The notes under the pieces are model-generated. The model was given only the letters and a program-made list of their open reading frames with translations, was not told where the DNA came from and made no database searches. The translations under genes and the position numbers were made by a program. A stretch of 23,063 nt of DNA from the IMG/VR virus record IMGVR_UViG_3300032316_001554, positions 1 to 23,063 of that record; one strand, written 5' to 3'. Of the stretch, positions 8,191 to 15,555 are shown piece after piece. Within the stretch, counting starts at the first letter, position 1. Every line of letters begins with the position of its first letter. The stretch comes from a virus.

Positions 8191-8406
8191 ATGCCCCGCC
8201 CCGCGCGCAGAACGACGCCGGAGCCTCCTGCGCCCTACAAGCTCTACACGGCGCGCGAGGCGGCGGTTGAGTTGCACGTTCCCGAGACCTGGCTCAGCGC
8301 GGCACGTCAAGCCGGCGCCCCGTTCCCCGGTGGTCGCACCCGCCCAGAGTGGGTCCTCACATGGTTGCACGAGAACCCTGAGTTCACGCTCAAACACCAC
8401 CGCTAA
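8191..8406 (+). CDS. Small helix-turn-helix protein (excisionase/MerR-like)
   Basis: 71 aa. After a basic, Pro-rich start the segment YTAREAAVELHVPETWLSAARQAGAPFPGGRTRPEWVLTWLHENPEF resembles the winged-helix fold of excisionases and phage small HTH proteins: a helix carrying AREAA, a turn with VPETWLSAAR as recognition helix, and a GGRTR wing followed by a W-x-x-x-W-L helix. It is the first plus-strand gene of the replication module and is divergent from the ribbon-helix-helix gene, fitting an early regulatory switch. No integrase is present in the window, so an excisionase role is unproven; a transcriptional regulator is equally possible. The ATG has only a weak GAAG upstream. Confidence 0.6.
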   Translation: MPRPARRTTPEPPAPYKLYTAREAAVELHVPETWLSAARQAGAPFPGGRTRPEWVLTWLHENPEFTLKHHR

Positions 8407-8653
8407 CGCACGCGCGGAGGCCTCCATTTCCGAGGAGCGTCAAATTTTTTCAGGCAAAAGATCGGGAAGTCAAGGGAAGCCACGCAAAGCGTGGGGAAAC
8501 GTGGGGAAAAATCGCGACGCTGTCGCGCGGCCCGAAAAAAACCGGGTGTAGGTCTCATGCGTGCGCCGAACCAGCGGCGTCATACCCCGCCAAGGCAACA
8601 AGCCGCGATTGCCGCACGGGGGCAACAAACCGCACGCGGCGCCGAACCCCGAT
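8407..8653. other. Repeat-rich leader before the replication genes
   Basis: About 250 bases with no convincing gene. They contain GGAGGCCTCC (8415-8424), a T-run at 8445-8450, a hairpin CCACGC-AAA-GCGTGG (8480-8494), a tandem 10-base repeat GTGGGGAAAC/GTGGGGAAAA (8491-8510), a hairpin CGCGAC-GCT-GTCGCG (8513-8527) and a 27-base-period repeat GGCAACAAGCCGC/GGCAACAAACCGC (8594 and 8621). An open frame from ATG 8561 runs in register into the ATPase gene but would add only low-complexity residues (GNKPRLPHG-type repeats). The stretch could be a leader RNA, a protein-binding region or a replication origin. Confidence 0.4.
8480..8527. repeat. Two hairpins enclosing a tandem GTGGGGAAA(A/C) repeat
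   Basis: Two perfect six-base-stem hairpins with three-base loops (8480-8494 and 8513-8527) enclose two directly adjacent copies of a GTGGGGAAA(A/C) decamer. Iteron-like repeats next to hairpins are common at origins, but two copies are few. Confidence 0.45.
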
Positions 8654-9601
8654 ATGAATAATGCCAATATCCCGCTGTCGCGCGGCAAGATCGCGCGGCC
8701 GCAAAAAGCCGTGATCTACGGCCCCGAGGGCGTGGGCAAGTCCACGCTCGCCAGCCAACTCCCCTCGCCCGTCTTCCTCGACACCGAGGGCGGAACCCAC
8801 CACCTCGACGTGGTGCGCTTTCCCGATGCGCGCACGTGGGAGGATGTCACCGTCGCCGCCGCGCAACTCGCCCGGGGTGGCCACGAATTCAAGAGCTTCG
8901 TCGTCGACACGGCCGACTGGCTCGAGAAGCGCCTAGCCGAGCACCTCTGCCGCAAGGCCAACAAGGAATCCATCGAGGACTTCGGCTACGGGAAGGGCTA
9001 CGTGCTCGTGGCCGAGGAATTCGCGAAGTTCTTGGCCTCGCTCGATGCGCTCCTACGTGGCGGCATGCACGTCGTCTTTCTCGCGCACTCCACGGTTCGC
9101 AAGTTTGAGTCGCCTGATCAGGTCGGCAGCTACGACCGCTACGAACTCAAGCTCTCCAAGCAGGTGGCTCCGCTCCTCAAGGAGTGGGCCGACTTGATCC
9201 TCTTCACAAACTACGTGACCAAGGTGGCCGAGAGCGATTCCGGCCGCCGTCGCGGCATCGGCGGGCGCGAGCGCGTCATCATGACCACGCACTGCGCGGC
9301 CTACGACGCCAAGAACCGCCACGGTCTCGAGGAAAAGCTCCCCTTCTCCTACGACGCGATCGCTGCGGTGTTCGCCTCCAACTTGGCGCCTGCGTCGCGT
9401 CCGAAATCCCAAGGCGAGCGTCTGGCCGAAATCCTCGGTGACCGCGTCAACGACGGGCGCGAGTTCCTGATCGACCGCGGCCAACTGACCAAGGACGGAT
9501 CGCTCAACGATGTGGACGCCGACTACGCCGCGCGCATCTTCGCCGATCCCGACAAGTTCCTGACCGCCGTGGAGAGCTTCAACTCGGGGGCCGCTCAGTG
9601 A
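8654..9601 (+). CDS. Phage P-loop ATPase (AAA_24 / Sak4-like recombination ATPase)
   Basis: 315 aa from ATG 8654. The start was chosen because family members begin about 20 residues before the P-loop; the frame is also open to ATG 8561. The Walker A motif GPEGVGKST follows KAVIYG, FLDTEGG comes next, and SFVVDTADWLEK fits Walker B. Such single-domain RecA-like ATPases are common in phage early operons next to nucleases and ssDNA-binding proteins, and some (Sak4) promote single-strand annealing. That role is inferred from family and context. The C-terminal part (LAEILGDRVNDGREFLIDRGQL) is helical. The stop overlaps the next start as GTGA, indicating translational coupling to the nuclease gene. 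Strong GC bias at third positions supports coding. Confidence 0.8.
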   Translation: MNNANIPLSRGKIARPQKAVIYGPEGVGKSTLASQLPSPVFLDTEGGTHHLDVVRFPDARTWEDVTVAAAQLARGGHEFKSFVVDTADWLEKRLAEHLCRKANKESIEDFGYGKGYVLVAEEFAKFLASLDALLRGGMHVVFLAHSTVRKFESPDQVGSYDRYELKLSKQVAPLLKEWADLILFTNYVTKVAESDSGRRRGIGGRERVIMTTHCAAYDAKNRHGLEEKLPFSYDAIAAVFASNLAPASRPKSQGERLAEILGDRVNDGREFLIDRGQLTKDGSLNDVDADYAARIFADPDKFLTAVESFNSGAAQ

Positions 9602-10617
9602 GTCTTCGTCCCTCCGCGCTGCCAAAGCTCGCGCTCTGCCCCTGCTACGAGTCGGATCCAAGTCCCGGTCCGGCCGCCGAACGCGGCACGCGCATGGACG
9701 CGGTCTTCCGCGCCCGCGTCGAATCCAAGCCAGCCCCGAACTTCGAGAATCTGACCGAGGCCGACCTCGAGGCGCTCGAGTGGGCAGTGAGTGCGCTACG
9801 CGCCATGGCCGGCGGCGAGCGACAAATCGTTGACGAGGAGGCCTGTCGTGTGGCGGTGCCCGGATTCGAAGCCCCGGGCACGGCCGATGCGATCGTGCCG
9901 ACCAAATTCTTCCACGCCGACCTCAAGACCGGAACCAAGCGCAACTACCGCGAGCAAATGGCGGCCTACGCCCTCGGACTCATGGAGCAGCACTTCGCTC
10001 CGACTTGGACCGCGCACCTGCTCTTCTGCGACAGCCGCGAGGTGGCGACGCACACTTTCACGCACCGCGAGGCGCGCGAAATCGTGGAGCGGGTCGTGGC
10101 CTCCTACCGCGACGAGCACAAGAAGCCCGTGCTCTGCGAATACTGCGCGTGGTGCGCGAAGACCATGACCTGCACCGCGCGCATGGAGCTGGCCAACTCG
10201 GTGATCGCGCCCGCAGCCGACCTCGACTTCGCCGCAGTCTTGGCCGATCCCGCCCGCCTCGGGCTTTTCCTCACCGCCTGCTCGGTGCTCGATGACTTCC
10301 GCGAGAAAGCGCAGGAGACGGCCAAGACGCTTCTGTCTGAAGGCAAGACTGTGCCTGGTTGGAAACTCTCCAAGCGCTCCACGCGCGAGTTCGTCGATCA
10401 CGTGGACGTCGGCCGCCACATCACCGCCCTCGGCTTCGGCGAAGTGCTCGCCGCCTACGGAAACCTGTCGGCCAAGAAGTTCCGCGCCCTGTGGGAGTCC
10501 AGGCTCCCGTCCCGTCCATTTCCCGAGGAGGTCATCCGCCAAGGCAAGCCCGTCGCGGCTCTCCTGGCTGACAAGACCGCCTCGCTGCCACCAACCACCA
10601 CAACAACCAACCCATAG
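9598..10617 (+). CDS. RecB/Cas4-like PD-(D/E)xK nuclease (DUF2800-like)
   Basis: 339 aa with a GTG start overlapping the previous stop. The nuclease core is clear: GTAD (D97), HADLKTG with D108-x-K110, and the RecB-family Q-x3-Y motif as Q120-MAA-Y124. Four cysteines at 180, 183, 186 and 192 (CEYCAWC, then TMTC), with C14 and C16 near the N-terminus, could hold an iron-sulfur cluster as in Cas4 and AddB. The C-terminal half is helical and ends in a Thr/Pro tail. Placement between a RecA-like ATPase and an ssDNA-binding candidate suggests end processing during phage recombination and replication. The nuclease fold is read from motifs; the exact activity (5'-3' exonuclease is typical) is inference. 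Confidence 0.8.
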   Translation: MSLRPSALPKLALCPCYESDPSPGPAAERGTRMDAVFRARVESKPAPNFENLTEADLEALEWAVSALRAMAGGERQIVDEEACRVAVPGFEAPGTADAIVPTKFFHADLKTGTKRNYREQMAAYALGLMEQHFAPTWTAHLLFCDSREVATHTFTHREAREIVERVVASYRDEHKKPVLCEYCAWCAKTMTCTARMELANSVIAPAADLDFAAVLADPARLGLFLTACSVLDDFREKAQETAKTLLSEGKTVPGWKLSKRSTREFVDHVDVGRHITALGFGEVLAAYGNLSAKKFRALWESRLPSRPFPEEVIRQGKPVAALLADKTASLPPTTTTTNP

Positions 10618-10623
10618 ACCAAC

Positions 10624-11016
10624 ATGCCAAGTTACAAAGCAAGCGAACCGTCCGCCGCTCCCGAGGCCGTCAAGCCCGGCGAGTACCACTGCGAAATCAT
10701 CAACGCCGAGGAGGGCAAGTCCCAGAGCGGCGGCAACCCGATCATCTCTCTCAAGCTGCGACTCGAAAACGAGGCCGTCCTCTACGACCGCCTCGTCTTC
10801 ACGCCCTCGGCGTTCTGGAAAATCGACAGCTTCCGCGCCGCCATCGGGCAGAAGGTGATCCCCGACGAGGAAGTGAACATCGAGGCCGACGAACTCGTCG
10901 GCAAGACCGCGCGGATCCGCGTCGTCAACGAAACCTACGAGGGGCGCCAGCGCAGCAAAGTGGCCGCCTGGCTCATGCCCGCCAAGCCGGAGAAGCGCGA
11001 TGGACTCCCCTTCTAG
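10624..11016 (+). CDS. DUF669-like phage protein, probable ssDNA-binding protein
   Basis: 130 aa. The pattern VKPGEYHCEIINAEEGKSQSGGNPIISLKLRL, then FWKIDSFRAAIG, then VGKTARIRVVNETYEGRQRSKVAAWL resembles the DUF669 / OB-fold-like proteins that replace SSB in phage operons. The C-terminus ends GLPF after a charged stretch, reminiscent of SSB-type tails ending in D-x-PF. The gene follows the nuclease by six bases and overlaps the helicase start by 17 bases, so it belongs to the same transcript. ssDNA binding is inferred from family resemblance and operon position; no direct motif proves it. Confidence 0.65.
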   Translation: MPSYKASEPSAAPEAVKPGEYHCEIINAEEGKSQSGGNPIISLKLRLENEAVLYDRLVFTPSAFWKIDSFRAAIGQKVIPDEEVNIEADELVGKTARIRVVNETYEGRQRSKVAAWLMPAKPEKRDGLPF

Positions 11017-13564
11017 CTCCCTGCGGGGCTACCAGCTGGCGGCGGCCGACTCGATCATGTCGGGCTTCGGCGAATTCCGCCGCCAGCTCCTGGTGGCGGC
11101 CACCGGCTGTCATCGTGCCGGGCACCCGATCCTCATGGCCGATGGCACAATCAAGTCCGTCGAAGATGTGGCGGTCGGCGACAGCGTGATGGGCCCCGAC
11201 AGCCGACCCCGCAACGTGGTCGCACTGCACCGCGGCCGCGATGAAATGTTCAGTATCACTCCTTCCAAAGGCGAAGCCTTCGTGGTCAACGCCGGTCACA
11301 TACTGCACCTGGTCAGGACATCAACGGGCAGACCAAGCGAGGACAACAAAATCCGGACCATGGATATCTCGGTGCGCGATTACCTCGCACAAAACAAAAC
11401 GTTCCGGCATGTGCACAAACTCCAGCGCGTGCCCATCGAGTTCGCCCAGCCGCTAAAGCGGCCGTGGCACATTGATCCTTACATCTTGGGAGTAGTCCTT
11501 GGCGACGGGTGTCTGCACTGCGGCAACGTTGCCGTGACCACTCCGGACAAGGAAATCGTGGCTGCACTCAGTGTCTACGCCAGATCAATCGAATCGGGTC
11601 TGAGGCACGCGGAACTCAAAAACAACAAAGCCTCGACATACTTTTTCAAGGGACTTCCGGGAACCTACGGCAAGGAATTCCTTCTCTACTGCCTGCGAAA
11701 GGAAGGCCTCGCCGTCCGTGGCGAACAAAAGTTTGTCCCGCATCATTACAAGACGGCTGACCGGGCATCCCGCCGACAACTGCTCGCCGGCCTCCTCGAT
11801 ACCGACGGCTATTGCAGCGGCGGCGGATATGAGTTCGTCAACAAGTCGCCGAAACTGGCCCAGGACGTGGTTTTCTTGGCCAGAAGCCTTGGGTTGGCGG
11901 CTTACCAATCGCAAAAGTTGGTCAAGGGGCGGGTCTATTACCGCATCAGCATTTCCGGCGACTGCTCACGCCTTCCGTTGCGCATCGATCGCAAGAGGGC
12001 TCCTGAAAGGCTGCAGATCAAAGACCCTCTAGTCGCCGGATTCAGCGTTACGCCAGAGGGGCCGGGCGAATTCTTCGGATTCTCACTCGACGCCGATCAC
12101 CTCTACGTGGACGGAAACTTCACCGTTCATCACAACAGCGGAAAGACCCAAATCTTCTCCGAAGTTGTTCGCAGGTTGCAGCCCGAGCGCTCGCTCATCC
12201 TCTGCCACCGCGAGGAGCTGATTGATCAGGCCGCACGGCGGCTTGCCTCTTTCGGCATCGCGGCCGAGGTCGAGATGGCCGACCGCAAGGCATCGCTCGA
12301 TGCTCCCGCAGTGGTCGGCAGCGTGCAGACGCTCATGCGCGACAACCGCCTCAAGCGCTGGCCGCGCGGCCATTTCGGATTGGTCGTGGCCGACGAGGCC
12401 CATCATGCCACCAGCGACTCCTGGCAAAAGGTGCTGTGGTATTTCGACACGAGGACGCTGGGCGCCAGCGCCACCCCGGAGCGGTCCGACAAGCGCGAAC
12501 TCGGAAAGTATTTCGAGAACATCGCCTACGAGGTGGGCTTGCTCGACCTGGTCAAGCAGGGCTGGCTCTCCCCGATCCGCGTCCGCACGATTCCTCTCGG
12601 TCTCGATCTGCGCGGTGCGCGCACCGTGGCCGGCGACTACAACGCCGAGGACCTGGGCGAAATCATCGAGCCGCAACTCGGCAAAATCGTCGAGGTGCTG
12701 GCCAAGGATTACCGCCACCGCAAGACGATCGTCTTCCTGCCGCTGGTCAGCCTCTCGCAGCTTTTCGCCCGCATGTGCAGGGCGGCCGGGTTGCCCTCCT
12801 GGCATGTGGACGGCACGACCAAGGACCGTGCTGAAATATTGTCGGAGTTTTCGTCAGCACGCACCGGCGTCATGTCCAACGCCATGCTCCTGACCGAGGG
12901 CTATGACGAGCCCTCCATCGACTGCGTCGTCTGTCTGCGCCCGACCAAAATTCGCAGCCTCTACTGCCAGATCGTCGGCCGCGGCACACGTGTTTACCCA
13001 AACAAGGATCACCTGCTGCTCCTGGATTTCCTTTGGCTCACCAACGACCACTCGCTCATCAGGCCCGCGCACTTGGTGGCCAAAGACGAGAAGGAGGCCG
13101 ATGGCGTCGCGCGCATGCTCGCCGAGCACGAGGATTTGGAGCGTGCTGTCGAAGACGCCGCCGAGGCGCGCGCTCGCAGTCTGTGCGAACGACTCGAACT
13201 CAACCGCACGCGCCCGCCGCGCTATTTCGACCCGTTGGAATTCGCCGTGTCGCTCGGAGATGTGGAACTCGCCGAGTTCGAGCCAACCATGCCGTGGCAC
13301 AGCGACAGCGTCACCATCAAGCAGATCAAGATGCTCGGCAGATACGGCATCGACCACCGCAATGTCGCATCCAAGGGGCATGCGGCAGCCATTCTTGACC
13401 GGATTTTCTCCAGATCCCGCCTGCAGCTCGCCACCCCCAAGCAGCTTCTGTGGTTGCGCAAACTGGGACACCCGAAGCCGGAACTGGCCACCTTCCAAGA
13501 GGCCAAGCAGTTCTTGGACGAGAAGTTTGGCAAACGTTCGCCCGCTACCGCCGTCGCAGCATGA
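11000..13564 (+). CDS. Phage SF2 DEAH-type DNA helicase, interrupted by an intein
   Basis: 854-aa precursor; after splicing about 511 aa remain. The Q-like motif LRGYQ lies near residue 8. The Walker A motif ATG-SGKT is split: ATG ends at residue 36 and SGKT resumes at 380. Motif II is DEAH (465-468), motif III GASATPE (488-494), and motif VI QIVGRGTR (657-664), all as in UvsW/SSL2-type superfamily 2 helicases. The C-terminal ~150 residues are helical, and KQLLWLRKLGHPKPELATFQEAKQFLDE resembles a small accessory domain. Because the insertion separates the two halves of the P-loop, ATPase activity should require protein splicing. A GGAG before ATG 11000 supports the start. The stop overlaps the primase start (ATGA). 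Confidence 0.9.
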   Translation: MDSPSSSLRGYQLAAADSIMSGFGEFRRQLLVAATGCHRAGHPILMADGTIKSVEDVAVGDSVMGPDSRPRNVVALHRGRDEMFSITPSKGEAFVVNAGHILHLVRTSTGRPSEDNKIRTMDISVRDYLAQNKTFRHVHKLQRVPIEFAQPLKRPWHIDPYILGVVLGDGCLHCGNVAVTTPDKEIVAALSVYARSIESGLRHAELKNNKASTYFFKGLPGTYGKEFLLYCLRKEGLAVRGEQKFVPHHYKTADRASRRQLLAGLLDTDGYCSGGGYEFVNKSPKLAQDVVFLARSLGLAAYQSQKLVKGRVYYRISISGDCSRLPLRIDRKRAPERLQIKDPLVAGFSVTPEGPGEFFGFSLDADHLYVDGNFTVHHNSGKTQIFSEVVRRLQPERSLILCHREELIDQAARRLASFGIAAEVEMADRKASLDAPAVVGSVQTLMRDNRLKRWPRGHFGLVVADEAHHATSDSWQKVLWYFDTRTLGASATPERSDKRELGKYFENIAYEVGLLDLVKQGWLSPIRVRTIPLGLDLRGARTVAGDYNAEDLGEIIEPQLGKIVEVLAKDYRHRKTIVFLPLVSLSQLFARMCRAAGLPSWHVDGTTKDRAEILSEFSSARTGVMSNAMLLTEGYDEPSIDCVVCLRPTKIRSLYCQIVGRGTRVYPNKDHLLLLDFLWLTNDHSLIRPAHLVAKDEKEADGVARMLAEHEDLERAVEDAAEARARSLCERLELNRTRPPRYFDPLEFAVSLGDVELAEFEPTMPWHSDSVTIKQIKMLGRYGIDHRNVASKGHAAAILDRIFSRSRLQLATPKQLLWLRKLGHPKPELATFQEAKQFLDEKFGKRSPATAVAA
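11108..12136 (+). mobile_element. Intein with LAGLIDADG homing endonuclease in the helicase P-loop
   Basis: This covers residues 37-379 (343 aa) of the helicase precursor. It begins with Cys37 in a standard block A (CHRAGHPILMADGTIKSVED-x-VGD) and ends FGFSLDADHLYVDGNFTVHHN, followed by Ser380, giving the expected Cys...His-Asn/Ser splice residues. Block B is VNAGHIL, keeping the His but not the usual Thr. Two LAGLIDADG helices, YILGVVLGDGC (D169) and LLAGLLDTDGYC (D269), mark a homing endonuclease with both acidic residues intact. Removing the insert restores a normal ATG-SGKT Walker A. The inserted DNA looks AT-richer than the flanking helicase, in keeping with later arrival. Homing activity is inferred. 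Confidence 0.93.
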
Positions 13565-15555
13565 AGTATCGCGCCACCAGCGGCGGCCGTCTTCCGTGCC
13601 GCACCCGCGAGTATCTCGAACGCGGCGCCCCCGAAGGCTCGCGCAACCGCGAGCTTTTCGAGGCCGCCTGTCAGTTCCGCGACGCCATGATCGAGGCGGC
13701 CGAGGCCGAGCAGGCGCTCATCGCCCGCGCCCTGGCCGATGGCCTGAGCGAACACGAGGCCCGTCACACCGTGCACAGCGCTTACTCCGGCGCCGTGCGC
13801 TCGCCCGTCACAGGCGCGGCACCAAGCGGCTCCAACGGATCCAACGGCAAAAACGGCGACCACCGCGACAATCACGAATCCCTCCCCGAGCTTCCGCCGC
13901 CCATCGACCACGGATGGCGCACGCTCCTTGAAGCCTGCTTCATGCCCGACGAGTTCGTCGCCATTGCCGTGGCCGGCGAGGGCAAGGACGGAGCGCCCGT
14001 GCCCAAGCGCGGCAAGACACGCACCGCGGCCCAGTGGATCCGCCACATCGAGGCCAAGGGCGGCATCGAGGAGGTCTTCCCCGCCAAGCTCGGCCTCTAC
14101 GTGCGCATCAACCCGATGCGCGATGGCGGCGCGCGAAACAAGGACGTGGCCGCCTTCCGCCATGTGCTCGTCGAATTCGACTGCGATGCCGCGGGTCAAC
14201 CGATTCCCAAGGAGAAGCAACTGGCCGCCATTGTCACTAGCGGCCTTCCGGTCTCCGCCTTGATCGATTCAGGCAACAAGAGCCTGCACGCCTGGATCCG
14301 GGTCGACGCGCCCGACGAGGCCCAATACCGCCTGAGAGTCGATGCCGTTTACGAGAAGTTCAAGCACCTCAACCTCGACCGCCAGAACCGCAACCCATCG
14401 CGCCTCTCCCGCTGTCCCGACGGCTTCCGCCAGATCGGCTCCGAACTGCGACGTCAGCGCCTCTTGGCCACCGGGCTCGGCGCATCCTCGTGGATCGAGT
14501 GGGAGGCCCGCCAGATCGACGACGAACTCGAGCCGATGCCGGTGTCGTCGCTGTCGGTCTACGACATATCCAACGACCCGAATTCCGTGCTCGGCAACCG
14601 CTGGCTTTGCCGGGGCGGATCGCTCGTCATCGTCGGCCAGTCCGGCATCGGCAAGTCCTCGCTCTGCATGCAGCTCATGATCCTGTGGGCGCTCGGCCGC
14701 GAGGCCTTCGGCATCGCCCCCACCCGCGGAAAGCCCCTAAAGTCGCTACTAATCCAAGCCGAGAACGACATCGGCGATCTGGCCGAGATGTATCAGGGCG
14801 TGCGCCAAGGCATGGGTCTCACGCCCGAGGAGGAACGACTGCTCGATTCCCGCATCGTCATCTACCGCAACACCACGCACACCGGTCCCGGCTTCGTGCA
14901 GATGACATCGAAGCTCATCGACCGCCACAAGCCCGACATCGTCTGGGTCGATCCCCTGCTCAACTTCATCGGAGATGACATCAGCGACCAGAAGGTGATC
15001 TCCGAGTTCTGCTGCAATCAGCTCAACGCCATCTCCCACCGCACCGGCGTCATCTGGGCGCTTCTGCACCACACCGGCAAGCCGTCAAAGGATCCCAAGG
15101 CCGGATCACATTGGACCGCCTCGGACTTGGCCTATAGCGGTCTCGGCAGCTCGGCCCTCACCAACTGGGCGCGCGAGATGGCCGTCATCCTTCGCGTGCC
15201 GATGCCCGAGGGCGCACCCCCAACCTTCCAGTTCTCTATGACCAAGCGCCGCAAGCGCGCCGGTTTTCGGGACATGGAGGAGAACCCCACCGATACCATC
15301 TTTGTCCGCCACTCCTCGGGCCCCGGCATCTGCTGGGAGCAGTGCGCGCAGCCGCCGAAACCATCGAAGGGCGCGGCCTCCTACTCCACGGGAAGAGTGG
15401 GACGCCCAAGCAACTTCGATGAGGCCAAATTCCGCGAGGTGCTGGCCGAGTTCGGCGGCTCTTTGACGCGCCTCAACGAAAAGGACGTGGCTGCCAGATT
15501 GGATGCCGGAATTCGCACGATCTGGCGCTGGTGGAATCGCCTCAACTTCAACTGA
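13561..15555 (+). CDS. Bifunctional primase-helicase (AEP-like primase plus RecA/DnaB-like ATPase)
   Basis: 664 aa from ATG 13561, which overlaps the helicase stop. The first ~100 residues are helical with a Ser/Gly/Asn linker (GSNGSNGKNG). Residues about 200-300 resemble the archaeo-eukaryotic primase fold as in RepB-like primases: VLVEFD (E205, D207), SGNKSLHAW (S237, H243) and the basic segment NPSRLSRCPDG. Residues about 355-560 form a RepA-like ATPase with Walker A GQSGIGKSS (359-367) and Walker B DIVWVD (D464). The last 40 residues (LTRLNEKDVAARLDAGIRTIWRWWNRL) look like a helix-turn-helix. Such proteins prime and unwind phage or plasmid DNA. The fold assignment of the ATPase is firm, that of the primase moderate. 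Confidence 0.8.
   Translation: MKYRATSGGRLPCRTREYLERGAPEGSRNRELFEAACQFRDAMIEAAEAEQALIARALADGLSEHEARHTVHSAYSGAVRSPVTGAAPSGSNGSNGKNGDHRDNHESLPELPPPIDHGWRTLLEACFMPDEFVAIAVAGEGKDGAPVPKRGKTRTAAQWIRHIEAKGGIEEVFPAKLGLYVRINPMRDGGARNKDVAAFRHVLVEFDCDAAGQPIPKEKQLAAIVTSGLPVSALIDSGNKSLHAWIRVDAPDEAQYRLRVDAVYEKFKHLNLDRQNRNPSRLSRCPDGFRQIGSELRRQRLLATGLGASSWIEWEARQIDDELEPMPVSSLSVYDISNDPNSVLGNRWLCRGGSLVIVGQSGIGKSSLCMQLMILWALGREAFGIAPTRGKPLKSLLIQAENDIGDLAEMYQGVRQGMGLTPEEERLLDSRIVIYRNTTHTGPGFVQMTSKLIDRHKPDIVWVDPLLNFIGDDISDQKVISEFCCNQLNAISHRTGVIWALLHHTGKPSKDPKAGSHWTASDLAYSGLGSSALTNWAREMAVILRVPMPEGAPPTFQFSMTKRRKRAGFRDMEENPTDTIFVRHSSGPGICWEQCAQPPKPSKGAASYSTGRVGRPSNFDEAKFREVLAEFGGSLTRLNEKDVAARLDAGIRTIWRWWNRLNFN

Noticed and set aside
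8419-8450. Rho-independent terminator after the small HTH gene
   Set aside because: The stem is only about four base pairs and the T-run is too far from it.
9053-10689. Large minus-strand ORFs over the ATPase and nuclease genes
   Set aside because: They lie opposite clear Walker A and D-x-K/Q-x3-Y motifs and reflect GC-rich third positions.
12083-14220. Minus-strand ORFs opposite the helicase and primase
   Set aside because: Shadow frames of genes with well-defined helicase and ATPase motifs.
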